This document shows, one piece after another, positions 30,501-39,300 of a stretch of 64,000 bases of DNA. Where the stretch lies: contig NC_089980.1 of NCBI RefSeq assembly GCF_036417845.1, positions 46,498,501-46,562,500 of the forward strand, written 5' to 3'. The DNA is from Apteryx mantelli. Its lineage: Eukaryota > Chordata > Aves > Apterygiformes > Apterygidae. The position numbers were made by a program, and so were the translations under genes. The notes beneath the pieces are model-generated. The model was not told where the DNA came from. It did no database searches and saw only the letters and a list, made by a program, of their open reading frames with translations. Position 1 is the first letter of the stretch. The number at the start of each line of letters is the position of its first letter.

Positions 30501-32936
30501 TTCTTCTTTCCTATAATTTCCTAATTCCTGCTGTGAGTAGTGGTAGTTTAAGGGGAGGATAGAGCATGTATAGTCTTGATATTTCAAGATTCCTGAAGGC
30601 TAGAAAAATGGTGCTACTGTGAATAGTCCAGAGTCCTTTTCTTCAAGAAGAATTTTAATTCCTGTGTATCAAGTGATTGTAGATTGTTGTTGTTGTTATG
30701 TGGTGGTTAAGGGGGTGAATCCTGTTTGCTTCCAAAACATGCTGACTGTAATGTTAATCTCCCTCAACTGCCTGTATATTAAGGAGAAAGTTTGGCTTGA
30801 CAGAAAGAGGAATATGGAGGTGGGGAATGCAAAAAAAAATTTTCACTCATTTTTCACTTCCCATTCTTAAGTGACACATCTATCTAAAAGTGTGGACCTT
30901 ATTTGTTTGTTTGTATTTACACTCATATGTATGGTTAATGTATGCCTGTGTGTGTGTAATTTGAAAAGTATTTTAGAGTAAAAAGTATATGAGGTGTTAG
31001 TTGAAAGAATTTCCGTTATATAAAGGTAAGAATTATATTACTAATAAGAATGATCACATTTATTTCGTAGTGCCAATCTTTCAAAGGACTTAGCAATTTA
31101 CATGTGTTGATATGTGTGGTTTTTTTCTTAGCAGTCAGTTCTTCCCATCAGATAAACAGAGTCATCAGCCATCCAACTCTTCCGATTAGTATCACTGCTC
31201 ATGAGGACAGACACATCAAATTCTATGACAACAATACAGGTAGGTGTCTTTCCAGCAGACCCTAGTCATAGCAGTTGTATAAAATAAAACAGAAACAGAA
31301 TTTCGTTGTGATTAATATTCTTCACATAAATCCTGGGGGATGTTTAGAGGTGGATATCCTCTGATAGAGAAATAGCTTTTCACCAGTAGAGCCAAAAGAT
31401 GGCCAGCCCATATAAAACTTTATTGGGGCAGTAATGAAGAACTTCCAACATTCTCTGTCCATTGTTTTTAAATGCCTTAAATATGGGGGTTATCAATATT
31501 TAACATAAAAGGAAATCTCTTTTTTAATTTTCTTGTGCTCATGGTCATGTTTCTTCTATTGTGCCTGTTATCTTCATCTGAGGGCAGGAAGCTTGAGCAC
31601 TACTTTAGTGCTTCTAAGACCTCTGTCTGGATGGTCTGGAGGCAGAAGTTCCCTTGTGGGAATTGTTATTCTCAATTTGATCCAATGTTTTATCTTCACA
31701 TCTCTTGCTTCTGCAGAAATATCTGGACAGCTTTTAATACTTTTTTTAATCTGTAGTGGGAGTCACAATGAGATGAGTAATTATAAATTACTTCATTTAA
31801 AGGAATTTTTGAATGGAATGGTAGTATTAATCTGGTCTTCTTTCTGGGAGTCATGAGGATGTTCAATTTGTGACGACTTTGCTTCCAGGTCACACTGTCT
31901 TTAAAGTTAAGTTAAGAACTTCCAATATTCTTGTTAATATTATGTGTCTACCCTGATTTGTGTTAAAACAGAAGAGGTCAAAGGACCCAATGAAAGCTGA
32001 GAAAAAAGCTGAAAATAGCTGGGGTTTTTTATGTAGTTCTGAAATAGTAGAGGAAACATTTAGCGTCTCCATTTTTTTTATACCTTCTTATTTTCTGCAA
32101 CAAAAAAAGAGATTTGACCCTTGATTTCTTATTTTTAATATAAAATCATTACTGTAATAGTGAGAAGATATAATAGAACATTGATTCTCTCTGCGTTGAT
32201 TAAATGTATCCCTTATTCCTACTTAGTTTATATTCATTGCTTACCAGTGTACTCAGCCCCTGTCCTCCTTCCCACTCAAGATATTGTTGCTGAACTTACT
32301 TAAGTCACTTAAGAGGCAGATATTTAAAGTGCACACTGATTGCAGCATCAGGGTGGTTTGGCACACACAATGTAAAGGGCTGACAAAGCTGGTAGTATTG
32401 GTACCGTTGCTCTCCTGAGACAGTAAACATTATAAGAATGACTTCTTGCATAAGTGTATTCAATTGTAAGACAAGATCTTGTATTTATAGTAATGTAGGC
32501 TGTGGTGGGGTTTAGGCAATGAATACAGATAATGAAGTCAATTGCAGAAAATAATGTAAATTTTTTTTTTTTCCCCTCCCCCCCCCCAAAAGGAAAACTG
32601 ATCCATTCCATGGTAGCTCACTTAGATGCAGTTACAAGTTTAGCTGTTGATCCTAATGGCTTGTATTTGATGTCTGGCAGTAAGTACATTAGATTTCATA
32701 TTTTCCTTTCTCATAACGGTGGCAAACATGAGAATTATAACGAAAACTGGTTTTTCCTTTCTTTAGGTCATGACTGTTCAATTCGCTTATGGAATCTTGA
32801 AAGCAAGACCTGCATCCAAGAATTTACTGCTCATCGCAAAAAATTTGATGAATCCATTCATGATGTGGCATTCCACCCATCCAAATGCTATATTGCCAGT
32901 GCAGGAGCAGATGCCCTGGCTAAAGTGTTTGTATGA
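6372..32936 (+). CDS. STRN: Striatin, C-terminal 560 residues (13 exons, 5' end outside window)
   Basis: Striatin is a cytoplasmic and membrane-associated scaffold, a B'''-type regulatory subunit of PP2A and a core of the STRIPAK complex. Thirteen exons with matching splice phases join into 560 codons ending in ALAKVFV and a TGA stop. In visible order: an acidic segment (ADFSDEEDEED, residues 22-32), the conserved EEALKEFDFLVTS stretch, a basic KKERKGKKGVK block, the linker NRSKLQDMLANL, the GLGELAGLTVANEAD segment, then seven WD40 repeats from about residue 235 to the end. STRN rather than STRN3 is indicated by DQCLMPEAWNVDQGV, LQDMLANLRDVD, SSGKSFIMG followed by DEALENELGLGELAG, and TTNPNIDPYDSY. 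Striatins are about 780 residues, so roughly 220 N-terminal residues (caveolin-binding, coiled coil, calmodulin-binding) lie upstream. The gene converges on VIT. Introns range from 87 bp to 4.5 kb. Confidence 0.97.
7865..7889. repeat. Poly-T tract in a STRN intron
   Basis: T8, C, then T16, followed by a CCTTCCCCCC pyrimidine run. Confidence 0.9.
8140..8420 (+). mobile_element. CR1 LINE, 3' end
   Basis: The segment matches the sense 3' end of avian CR1. It contains GGCACAAACTGAAA, AACATAAGAAAGTACT, GGTGGTTGAACACAGGAACAG, CATCTCCATCCTTGGAGATG, GCTCTAGGTGACCCTGCTTG and GGTTGGACCAGATGATCTCC. It closes with two copies of the CR1 terminal octamer (ATTCTGTG, ATTCTGTT at 8405-8420). The 5' truncation and absence of poly(A) are typical. 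It lies in a STRN intron, sense to the gene. Confidence 0.93.
8630..8765 (+). CDS. STRN: STRN exon, EEALKEFDFLVTS block
   Basis: The exon follows a CCTTTCAG acceptor and encodes IVRKRVLSDSSEDRDT, EEALKEFDFLVTS and ESRSSGDGTDW. It ends with one base of a split Glu codon before the donor GTAAGG. The DTEEALKEFDFLVT motif is shared by striatin family members. A CR1 3' end stops about 210 bp upstream of this acceptor. Confidence 0.96.
10745..11480 (-). mobile_element. CR1 LINE, 3' part of reverse transcriptase ORF and 3' UTR, degraded
   Basis: The minus strand carries the CR1 ORF2 C-terminal signature: a frame near 11385-11200 reads SEVIIPLYLALVRPHLRYC, as in CR1 (PLYSALVRPHLEYC). On the + strand the antisense CR1 text is clear: AGATGCGGTCTCACAAGTGCT, TTAATACAGCCCAGCATG, GCAAAGCTGCTGTCTGACCAG and TTTTGAATATCTCCAAGAATGG. 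Frames are broken and there are small indels, so it is an inactive older copy. It lies in a STRN intron, antisense to the gene. Confidence 0.88.
12618..12728 (+). CDS. STRN: STRN exon, basic KKERKGKKGVK block
   Basis: The exon follows a TTGTTTAG acceptor and encodes KEDQCLMPEAWNVDQGVI and then TKLKEQYKKERKGKKGVK. It ends with one base of a split Arg codon before a GTAAGT donor. The DQCLMPEAWNVDQG spelling separates striatin from STRN3. Confidence 0.97.
15667..15810 (+). CDS. STRN: STRN exon ending at a GC splice donor
   Basis: The exon follows a GGTTAG acceptor and encodes PNRSKLQDMLANLRDVDDL, then a Ser/Pro-rich linker (PSVAPSSRPSSSR), then HEINRTDE. The reading frame requires it to end at base 15810, and the next two bases are GC within GCAAGT. 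The next exon begins TG, giving GTG (Val), so the intron is GC-AG rather than GT-AG. Confidence 0.95.
18618..18754 (+). CDS. STRN: STRN exon, GLGELAGLTVANEAD segment
   Basis: The exon follows a TTCTTGCAG acceptor and encodes EALTFPPSSGKSFIMG, then DEALENELGLGELAGLTV, and ends ANEADSLTYD at phase 0 before GTAAGT. This is the linker directly before the WD40 domain. Confidence 0.97.
19065..19560 (+). mobile_element. CR1 LINE fragment, old and diverged
   Basis: The sense CR1 order is still readable: AGGAATAGCATGGCCAG, GGCTGGTGAGGCCATACTTA, CCAGTTTTAGGCCCCTCC, CTGAAGAGGCTAAGAGG, GGGCAACAGTCACAAATTG, then AAATTGCCCAGAGAGACTGTGG and TGTCCTTGAAAGTGTTTGAGA. Substitutions and small gaps exceed those of the copy at 8140, so it is older. 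It lies in the 4.5-kb STRN intron. Confidence 0.75.
23274..23449 (+). CDS. STRN: STRN exon, WD40 repeat 1
   Basis: The exon follows a TTTAATAG acceptor. It encodes IANNKDALRKTWNPKF followed by WD repeat 1: LRSHFDGIRGLAFHP, then ITASEDHTLKMWNLQ. It ends within the Lys codon of APAKK, before GTAAGA. Confidence 0.97.
24500..24547 (+). CDS. STRN: STRN 48-nt microexon between WD repeats 1 and 2
   Basis: A 48-nt exon after a CATTTAG acceptor encodes SASLDVEPIYTFRAH. Its final two bases (AA) join the T of the next exon, giving Asn where human striatin has Lys in AHKGP. The donor is GTGAGT. It supplies the first strand of WD repeat 2. Confidence 0.95.
25222..25343 (+). CDS. STRN: STRN exon, WD40 repeat 2
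   Basis: The exon follows a TTATTCCAG acceptor. It encodes GPVLCVVMSSNGEQCYSGG and TDGLIHGWNTTNPN, then IDPYDSY, ending with one base of a split Asp codon before GTACGT. The TTNPNIDPYDSY spelling is striatin-type; STRN3 has a different segment here. Confidence 0.97.
26157..26324 (+). CDS. STRN: STRN exon, WD40 repeat 3
   Basis: The exon follows a CTTTGCAG acceptor and encodes PSVLRGAFVGHTDAVWGL, then the strand pair LSCSADGTIRLWK of a canonical WD repeat. It ends ALNIFNDNQ plus one base of a Glu codon before GTACAG. Confidence 0.97.
28613..28753 (+). CDS. STRN: STRN exon, WD40 repeat 4
   Basis: The exon follows an ATTTTCTAG acceptor and encodes MGIPSSVDLVSSDPSLMV, ASFNSGHTSIFNMETRQR, then ILTLESGVDT. 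It ends with A of a split codon before GTACGT. A run of A8 and (GAAA)5 begins 9 bases after the splice junction, inside the intron. Confidence 0.96.
28763..28790. repeat. A8 plus (GAAA)5 microsatellite beside a splice donor
   Basis: Eight A residues followed by five GAAA units begin 9 nt after the exon-intron junction at 28753/28754. The run is purine-only and length variation here would change the sequence next to the donor. Confidence 0.95.
29215..29839. repeat. Three poly-T tracts in one STRN intron
   Basis: T-rich homopolymer runs occur at about 29215-29231, 29505-29533 (CTTTT units leading into a T run) and 29818-29839 (T22), all within the intron 28754-31131. No flanking duplicated sequence suggesting retroposed copies was seen. 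Confidence 0.85.
31132..31239 (+). CDS. STRN: STRN exon, WD40 repeat 5, with NAGNAG acceptor
   Basis: The exon encodes SSSHQINRVISHPTLPI, then ITAHEDRHIKFYDNNT, ending with G before GTAGGT. The acceptor reads TTAGCAG. Using the first AG gives Thr-Val before SSS, and using the second (exon start 31135) gives a single Ile there. The first choice keeps the length of human striatin, so it is used here. Confidence 0.93.
32561..32592 (+). promoter_or_regulatory. Polypyrimidine tract and AAAAG acceptor of STRN
   Basis: A T13 run, four C, a T and a long C run (to about 32587) precede AAAAG and the exon start at 32593. The tract is strong, but the acceptor lacks the usual C or T before AG. Confidence 0.8.
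32593..32679 (+). CDS. STRN: STRN exon, first half of WD40 repeat 6
   Basis: An 87-nt exon encodes KLIHSMVAHLDAVTSLAV and DPNGLYLMSG, ending with A of a split Ser codon before GTAAGT. Its acceptor is unusual: a T13 and C-rich tract runs straight into AAAAG, so the base before AG is A rather than the usual C or T. Confidence 0.96.
32680..32766 (+). other. STRN: STRN 87-nt intron, in frame and free of stops
   Basis: This intron has a strong GTAAGT donor and a TTTCTTTAG acceptor. It is 29 codons long and has no in-frame stop, so an unspliced message stays open through both exons. Retention would insert 29 residues (starting KYIRF, ending FFLSLG) between LMSGS and HDCSIRLW in WD repeat 6. Confidence 0.9.
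32767..32936 (+). CDS. STRN: STRN last coding exon, WD40 repeats 6 (end) and 7
   Basis: The exon follows a CTTTCTTTAG acceptor. It encodes HDCSIRLWNLESKTC, then FTAHRKKFDESIHDVAFHPS and YIASAGADALAKVFV, with TGA at 32934-32936. The last strand closes the propeller. The exon is separated from the previous one by only 87 bp. Confidence 0.98.
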
Positions 32937-32963
32937 CAGAGTGCTTCCCTTTCAATTCTAGCT

Positions 32964-32971
32964 TGTATATA
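32964..32971 (+). promoter_or_regulatory. Pumilio-type element TGTATATA, 27 nt after STRN stop
   Basis: The octamer TGTATATA matches the PUM consensus UGUANAUA and lies just after the stop codon. Further exact copies are at 33690-33697 and 34927-34934, the latter inside a TA-rich run, with TGTAAATA at 39363-39370. Confidence 0.45.
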
Positions 32972-34548
32972 TTTAACCAGCTACACAAAAGAGAAGAGGA
33001 GGGCAAGAGTCTCCTTACCCTGCCCTATAATTCAAAGAATGTTTGTAAGTGTTTAGTTTTTGCGGGGTGCTCTTTTCTAAATTAAGGTTTGTTCTGGTTT
33101 CTGTGAGCTCAGCTGGTGCTGAGAGCTTGGAAACTCTCAGTTTCAAATAGTTCAAAAACAAAAGAAACGCTTTTATTTCAGAGGGTGTGAGTTTTCGTCC
33201 AGGCAGGCCTTGGGTGAAACTTAAGTCTATGTATGCTCTGTTAATAAAATGGGATACTGGAAAGGAAGGGTCCAGTTGCTTCAGGGAGCGGGAAAAGAGG
33301 GAAATTTCCTGGGATGCTTCTCATGGGGGAATCTTAATGTGCTTAAAATTAAATCACCTGGAAAAAGTGTCAGTTCACATGCTCATTATTGTGCCATGTG
33401 AGAGGCACTTTATCATCCCTTTGGTATTAATAAGTAGATAATGTTCAGAGAGCAGTAGCTGATAGTTAATCTCAGCCACCTGGCTGCTAGCCTAAGATAA
33501 ATGCGGTCAAAAGAAAGCAAATTACTAACAAAAATTAAAATGCAAAAAAGTTGTGTTACATCTTTTATGTTATACAGCAAATATTTAGTTTGCAAAAAAA
33601 ATTATATAATTTTTTTAAAGACTGTATTAGCGTGTGGCTAGAAGCTGAGCCTTTAGTCTAGTCACAATTAACAACAGACTGAAGCAGTCTGTATATACTG
33701 TAGTAGCAGATTAACTTATTCAGATTTATAATACTGTTTATTCTTGGAGGTCTGGCACAAGAAATTATCACAAAATTTTCCAAAGAAACTCTCTTACAAT
33801 TTAATTGTCAGATGTTCATCTCCTCTTTCTGTTCCTGCTAAAAAAAGGTGTCATTCAGGGCATTAAGTGTAACAGTGAAATACTTTAATTCGTTTGAAGA
33901 TAAAAACTGTACCTGATACTCCGTATGAGTTGTGTTACTGTAATAGATGTCCATACAAAGTTCCACCAGTTGGAAAGATTCTGCTATTTCTAGAGGTATT
34001 TCCTAACTTTAACATTTGTGGAACTTTTTAGCATGTTGTGCCATTGATCAGGTTATGTGAAGAATGAGTGCTTTTTTTTTTTTTTTAATTACTCAACAGA
34101 TGTGCTTTGTTTGTATATTCAGAGCTGCTCTGTTGATTTGAATGACAAATAACTTTTAAACCAATATTTTAGTCTTTTTATCCCTTCTTAAAGGAAAGCG
34201 CGTGAATTCTTTTCTATTATGCATCATCATCAGAGTTCTTAGTACTCTTCTCCAAGTCTATGGAAGTTGGTGTTTTCCTTTTAAGTGGAACGAAAAGCAG
34301 AATTTATGCTGGAAATTGTGTGGTGCTGATGTGAGTAGGAAAGAACCCAATGCAACTCTTTCAAATACCAGCCTGAGTTTAAGACTGGAAGTTGATAAAT
34401 AAATCTTTAGTTTTAAACTGACACTTCCTAAAAAGGAATCATTGAAAGATACCGTCATAGGATTTGATCATGTTGTTTTAGTGTGACATTTCAGGATGGG
34501 ACCATGTTTTAAGCTGAACTCAGAGTGTAGATTAGCTGTATTATTTAG

Positions 34549-34554
34549 AATAAA
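34549..34554 (+). promoter_or_regulatory. Candidate proximal polyadenylation signal of STRN
   Basis: AATAAA is followed by GGTTGACCTGTGCTGTTTG, a GT-rich region at suitable distance. A second AATAAA lies at 34398-34403. Either would give a 3' UTR of about 1.5-1.6 kb. Confidence 0.4.
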
Positions 34555-35423
34555 AGGTTGACCTGTGCTGTTTGAGCCTGCAACACATTATATTTACTGC
34601 TAAGATATCCTGGAATACCTTTTATTGCTCAGAATATTCAAATATGTCACTTCATGATACTGATATGCAATATATTTCCATAGATAAGATTAGAACATTT
34701 ACCATTAAACAGATGACTACAATAGTAATTCAGATTATTTAGTTTTTATAATGCGTTTTGGTTATGATGAAAAAGGGGAAACTTGGCTGCAAAATGGAGC
34801 ATTCAACTTTGTGAGAGTTCTGTGTACTTGACTCTTATTCTTTCAGTGTCATTATTTTATTTCTTTTTGAAAAGGAATTACAAAGGTTTATTTGAGAAAT
34901 TCTAAAAGTTATGTATGTTATATATGTGTATATATATACTGTAAACATGTATTAAATGTGTCTAGTAAGGGAAGACTCCATGGGTGCATTTTAATGTTTT
35001 AGTAGTAAGAGTTCTCTTGAGTTTGTGTATACAAAGGGTAATGGTGTGAGTATGAAATGAATGTTGTGCTTTTGCTTACACAATACAATACGTAGTTACA
35101 ATTGTTTAAATTGCTGTACATAAAACTAATAGGCCAGCATGCTTGTTTTTAAAGACGGTCATTCTGATTACAATTGGAATGTAAGAAGTGGCTGTTTAAA
35201 TGTGAATTGAAAGACGAAAATCACTGAAACGTGATTCTTTAAAGCTGGCAATAGCTAGAGGATGAGGTGCCTTTAAAAAAAACAAATGTAGCCTTACAAA
35301 GAGGTTGTGGAGTATATATATTTTTGTGCTGGTCTTCATAATTGATGTCAATGTCTTTTTACTGTACTTGCTCACATACTTGTAGGACTGCAGGGTGTTG
35401 TGCATGAGCCTGTCAGATCTGAA

Positions 35424-35780
35424 CATCATCATAGAAGTTAGGGATGAAAAAATTATTTAGGTTATCTAGTTCATCTGCTTGCTAAAGCAGGTTTGTAGAC
35501 TTGTGCATTTTAATAGTGTCTTGGACAGTGAGTTTTTTATGTATGTTCGAAATGATTAGGCTTCCTTTGGCAGATTATTTCAATGATTATATCTCACTGA
35601 CAGGAGAATTTACCTGTTTAGCGGTTCTTTTTTGTAATTTCATGTCAGTATTCCAAGTCATGTTCTTTTGTGCCATTTTAAATATTCCTCATAATCTTCG
35701 TAATTTGGAACCTGCAAGTGCACACTAGCTCTAGTTGTATATTAACGTTCCTTTCATCGGTCTTCAAGCTATCTTTATCC
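35424..35780 (-). mobile_element. Ancient CR1/L3-like LINE fragment, antisense
   Basis: On the + strand the pattern AGAAGTTAGGGATGAAAAAA, GGTTATCTAGTTCATCTGC, TTGGCAGATTATTTCAATGATTA, CTCACTGACAGGAGAATTTACC follows the antisense 3' end of old amniote CR1/L3 elements (a TAGGGATGGAAAA, TCTAGTCCATC, CTGATAGGAAATTTTCC type of order). Divergence is high. Boundaries are approximate. It lies in the presumed STRN 3' UTR or downstream region. Confidence 0.5.
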
Positions 35781-36237
35781 TGCTCCTTTTACACAACTTT
35801 TTTTTCTTGTTTTCGTCTTATTAGCTCATTTCTCTGTAGCTCGGTGCCTATGACACCATTCCACATAGATGACTTGTTGGACTTAGCCTGGAATTAACCT
35901 AATTTTTTTTTTTTTTTAAATCTGTAACATGATGCCTTTGCATAGGAAGTCCAAATTTTTGGTCTTATGGCTCATGTCACACAAACCCAAATCTTATTTG
36001 TCTGACAACTGTTTTAAATAACTACAAGCATTGCTGCTTCTCAAGTTTCTTCTTCTCTTTTCAGTATGTATTTATGTTTCTTCTCCAGCTGGATACTTAA
36101 CTCTTGTTTCATGATTGATGCTATTTTTTGTAAGCTTTGAACTTCTGATCTCTGAGGGCACTAAATTATTTTTATTTTCCTCCCTTTTATGTGCAGTTCT
36201 TCCAAGTTTGATGTAACTGGTAATTTCATGAATGTGA

Positions 36238-36238
36238 T

Positions 36239-36285
<47 letters not shown>

Positions 36286-36316
36286 GAAAAAAAAAAATAT
36301 ATATATATAAATATGT
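36238..36316. repeat. Compound (AT)n(GT)n A-run (AT)n microsatellite
   Basis: About 15 AT units pass into (GT)n, then an A11 run, then a second AT tract. It lies in the presumed STRN 3' UTR or downstream region. The AT parts are self-complementary and could pair. Confidence 0.95.
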
Positions 36317-39300
36317 GAAAGATATAAATAAAACTGGACATAATGCTTATTCTTGCAATAAGCATTTTTGTGCAACTCGGTATAATGCATTTTGCCATTA
36401 CTGGTTTTCCCATATCTAATTCACATGGTACATTTTGTAATGGCTAACTCAGAAATTTTTGTGTATGTTAGCCTGTGCTACTGATTTTGATTTTAGTGAC
36501 TAACTGAAAAGGAGAAGTTGCAGTCCTTCCATATGCTGAAAATTGGTCCACTAGGTTTAAATATTCTCATTTTTATTTCTAAGTTACATCACTGTGGTAT
36601 GTGGTTTCACATTTTTGATTCAGTTACCAAAACGCTCACACAAAATGATTTGAAATAACCTGGAAAAAGCTCCAGATATAATTATATTGTGGAAAATATT
36701 TCTTTCACTTTTATTATAGTGTCCTAGTCGATGCATTTATTTTTGTCCCTCAAAAGACAAAATTGTTTTGACGTACCAGGTAAAAGACTTTGTTTATTGC
36801 TTATAGGAAAATCACTGATTAATATTTTTGGATCTCATTCATCTTTATTTTGATAAAATGCTTTTTTAGCAAGGAGTCTGTACAACTGCATACCACCTAC
36901 TGTTTTTTTTTTGCCATATGTTTTCAATTAATGTTGCATTAAATCAGCCCCTTACATAATGTGCTTGAGTAAGTGTGTGATGTTTAACGTACAGCTTTGT
37001 GATTAGGCCATACAGCGTCATTTTGCAGTTGTGAATTCAAAGTGAATAGAAATTTGTCCTTTTGAATAAATGTGTAAAAGATAAAGGACTTAATCACACT
37101 ATCCTTTTCAGTACATACGTGTGATCTCAGGCGTGTCCCCTTTCCCCACCTCCATACTTACCCTTTAACAGCATAGTTTTGGGGAGCAGCAATTTCCATA
37201 AATTGATATGTCACTTGAGCAGTATTTGATTGGCAGAAGTATTAGTCCATAGCAAAGGAAGCAAAAAATTAAAAAGCAGGCATAACCATCAGTTCATAAA
37301 GGTTTTCGAATGTCTTTGGAGATGTGTACTGGGAAGTGTTTGCAGCCTGTGGTTTGGCAGGGTCTTTTCAGAACTGTCTTAGGGAGACTATTTGACACCT
37401 TTGTGAAATGTTTATTATGGATTATAAGTAGTAAATCCTATGTGGTCCAGTTTACAGCTTCCTAAAATCTATCTTATAATGGGTCAAATTTTGTAAGGTA
37501 GGTTGAGCGACAGAAGAAAACGCAGCTGGTGCGTTTGTTCCTGTGTCTGGACACCAAGAGGCTATAGCAGTGTTCTTGTTGGAGTCCTCTTGCTGAAGCT
37601 CCAGGCTTGTGATCTAGCATTAATAGTTTTTTCAGCATTGTATTAAATGAGATCCTGCTGAAAATTTTTTATTAGTAGTATTAGTTTTTATTTTGAAGAT
37701 CTGTAGACAGTGGTGGTATCTGGGATTGTGTGCCCATCAGTGAGGCGAGCTGACAGATCATTCACTGAACTCCAGGGAGGATAAGTGAAGTGTCCAAAAC
37801 CAGTGTTTGCCCCATGTGACTGAGGTGCTCTCGGTAGCGTTAGGCTGGGAAGCTGTGCAGAACTTAGCCTGGTGCTGTCACGGGGAGCGAAGGAAACCCT
37901 TTAAAAGGTCAAAGGAGCAAGTTGAGTGAGGCTTTCCCAGAATGACTCCTAAGTTTTATTCATTCATCCATTCGTTGCAGGCTGTATGTAGGACAAAACT
38001 TAGTACGTATTCAGGTTCTTTTGTGTCAAAGTAAAAGACGTAATTTGTTCAAATTTCAAAACTATACCACTTTAGAGGAGGAGATGGCAAGGTATTTCTA
38101 ACAGGTCATTACTTAAATTCTAAGAACAGAACCTTTCTCTTAACTTAATCCTCTTGTTGAGAGCCCAACTGTGCTAAGATAGATATCTCAGATAGCTGTA
38201 ATGGGACCACTCTTGCCCTTCTGGATAAACATTTACTTTTTTAAAAAATTACAGGATTAAGGCTCTGTCTTGTGATGTCTGTTGGGATTGAACCAAAGCC
38301 ACAAAATTTGGAAAGCAGAAATGATGATTCAGCTTGTTTCTCAATTTTCTTTTTTTGTATCAGTCATTACCTTCATATTTAAAAATAATATATTACATGC
38401 ATCGTGTCATTTTCATCACTCCTCATAAATGCCTCTTCTGTAAAAATACTGCCTCTTCGGATCAGTTGTGAAGGCACTTGTGAACTGTAGCTTGTAGCTT
38501 TCCAGTTCAGCAATAATACGATAAAGGAGTGCCCAAACCTTTTGCCTAAGTTGATCAAGGTTTCTGTGTCTTTTCTAATTTTATTTTTTCATACAAATGA
38601 GATGTGGATTGAACCAGTAGTTCCAGGTGATTTATGACTCACTTCAGTATGCATGTATTTCAGCTTTCTAACAGGGGAGCTGGAGCTCATTTATAAGATT
38701 CGTGGAAATAACTGTGAAAACATTATGCTGCTTATAATACAGCATTTAAAAACATTCTGAAATTTGCGGGTATTCAATGGAAATCATTTTGGCCTTCACT
38801 GTTAAAAATGAAATCTGAATATGATAAAACAGTCACATATGGTAGATTGGCTTGTATAAAATGTTGCAATCTTTGACGTGGTAATTTGAGTTTTCTTGGG
38901 CATCTGCTGTTGGTAAGCATTGCAGTGATGCTCAGTTTAGCTGTTCTTGTTGAGTGACAGAGAGGAGGCAAAGATTTTTCTGCAAAGTCTACTACCTTTC
39001 CCTATCTGACTAACGTTTCAGGAAACTCCCTTTTTCCATAAGGAGGTGAAGGCATTCTGTCTAAATCTGATACCTATGTAGCTGATGGGGTTACAATAAG
39101 TTAGCAGTCTCGATTATTTCCTCATCCATGGATTTAGGCTTATAGAAGAATAGTGTTAGCGACGCTAATGGCCTGTAAACTGCTAGTCAAAACCTCGGCA
39201 ATGTTTTTTGAAACTATGAGAAACAAGTGGTAGACAGTGTTTAATTCATCCAGTTATATATGGGGTGCTTCAGGAGGAATAACCCACATTTTAAAAGATG

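Noticed and set aside
6372..32936. Assignment as STRN3 with the minus-strand gene as COCH
   Set aside because: Exon texts such as DQCLMPEAWNVDQGV, LQDMLANLRDVD and TTNPNIDPYDSY are striatin-type, and the minus-strand exons read as vitrin (WPTDKVEEASRLARESGIN, FNSQPRN).
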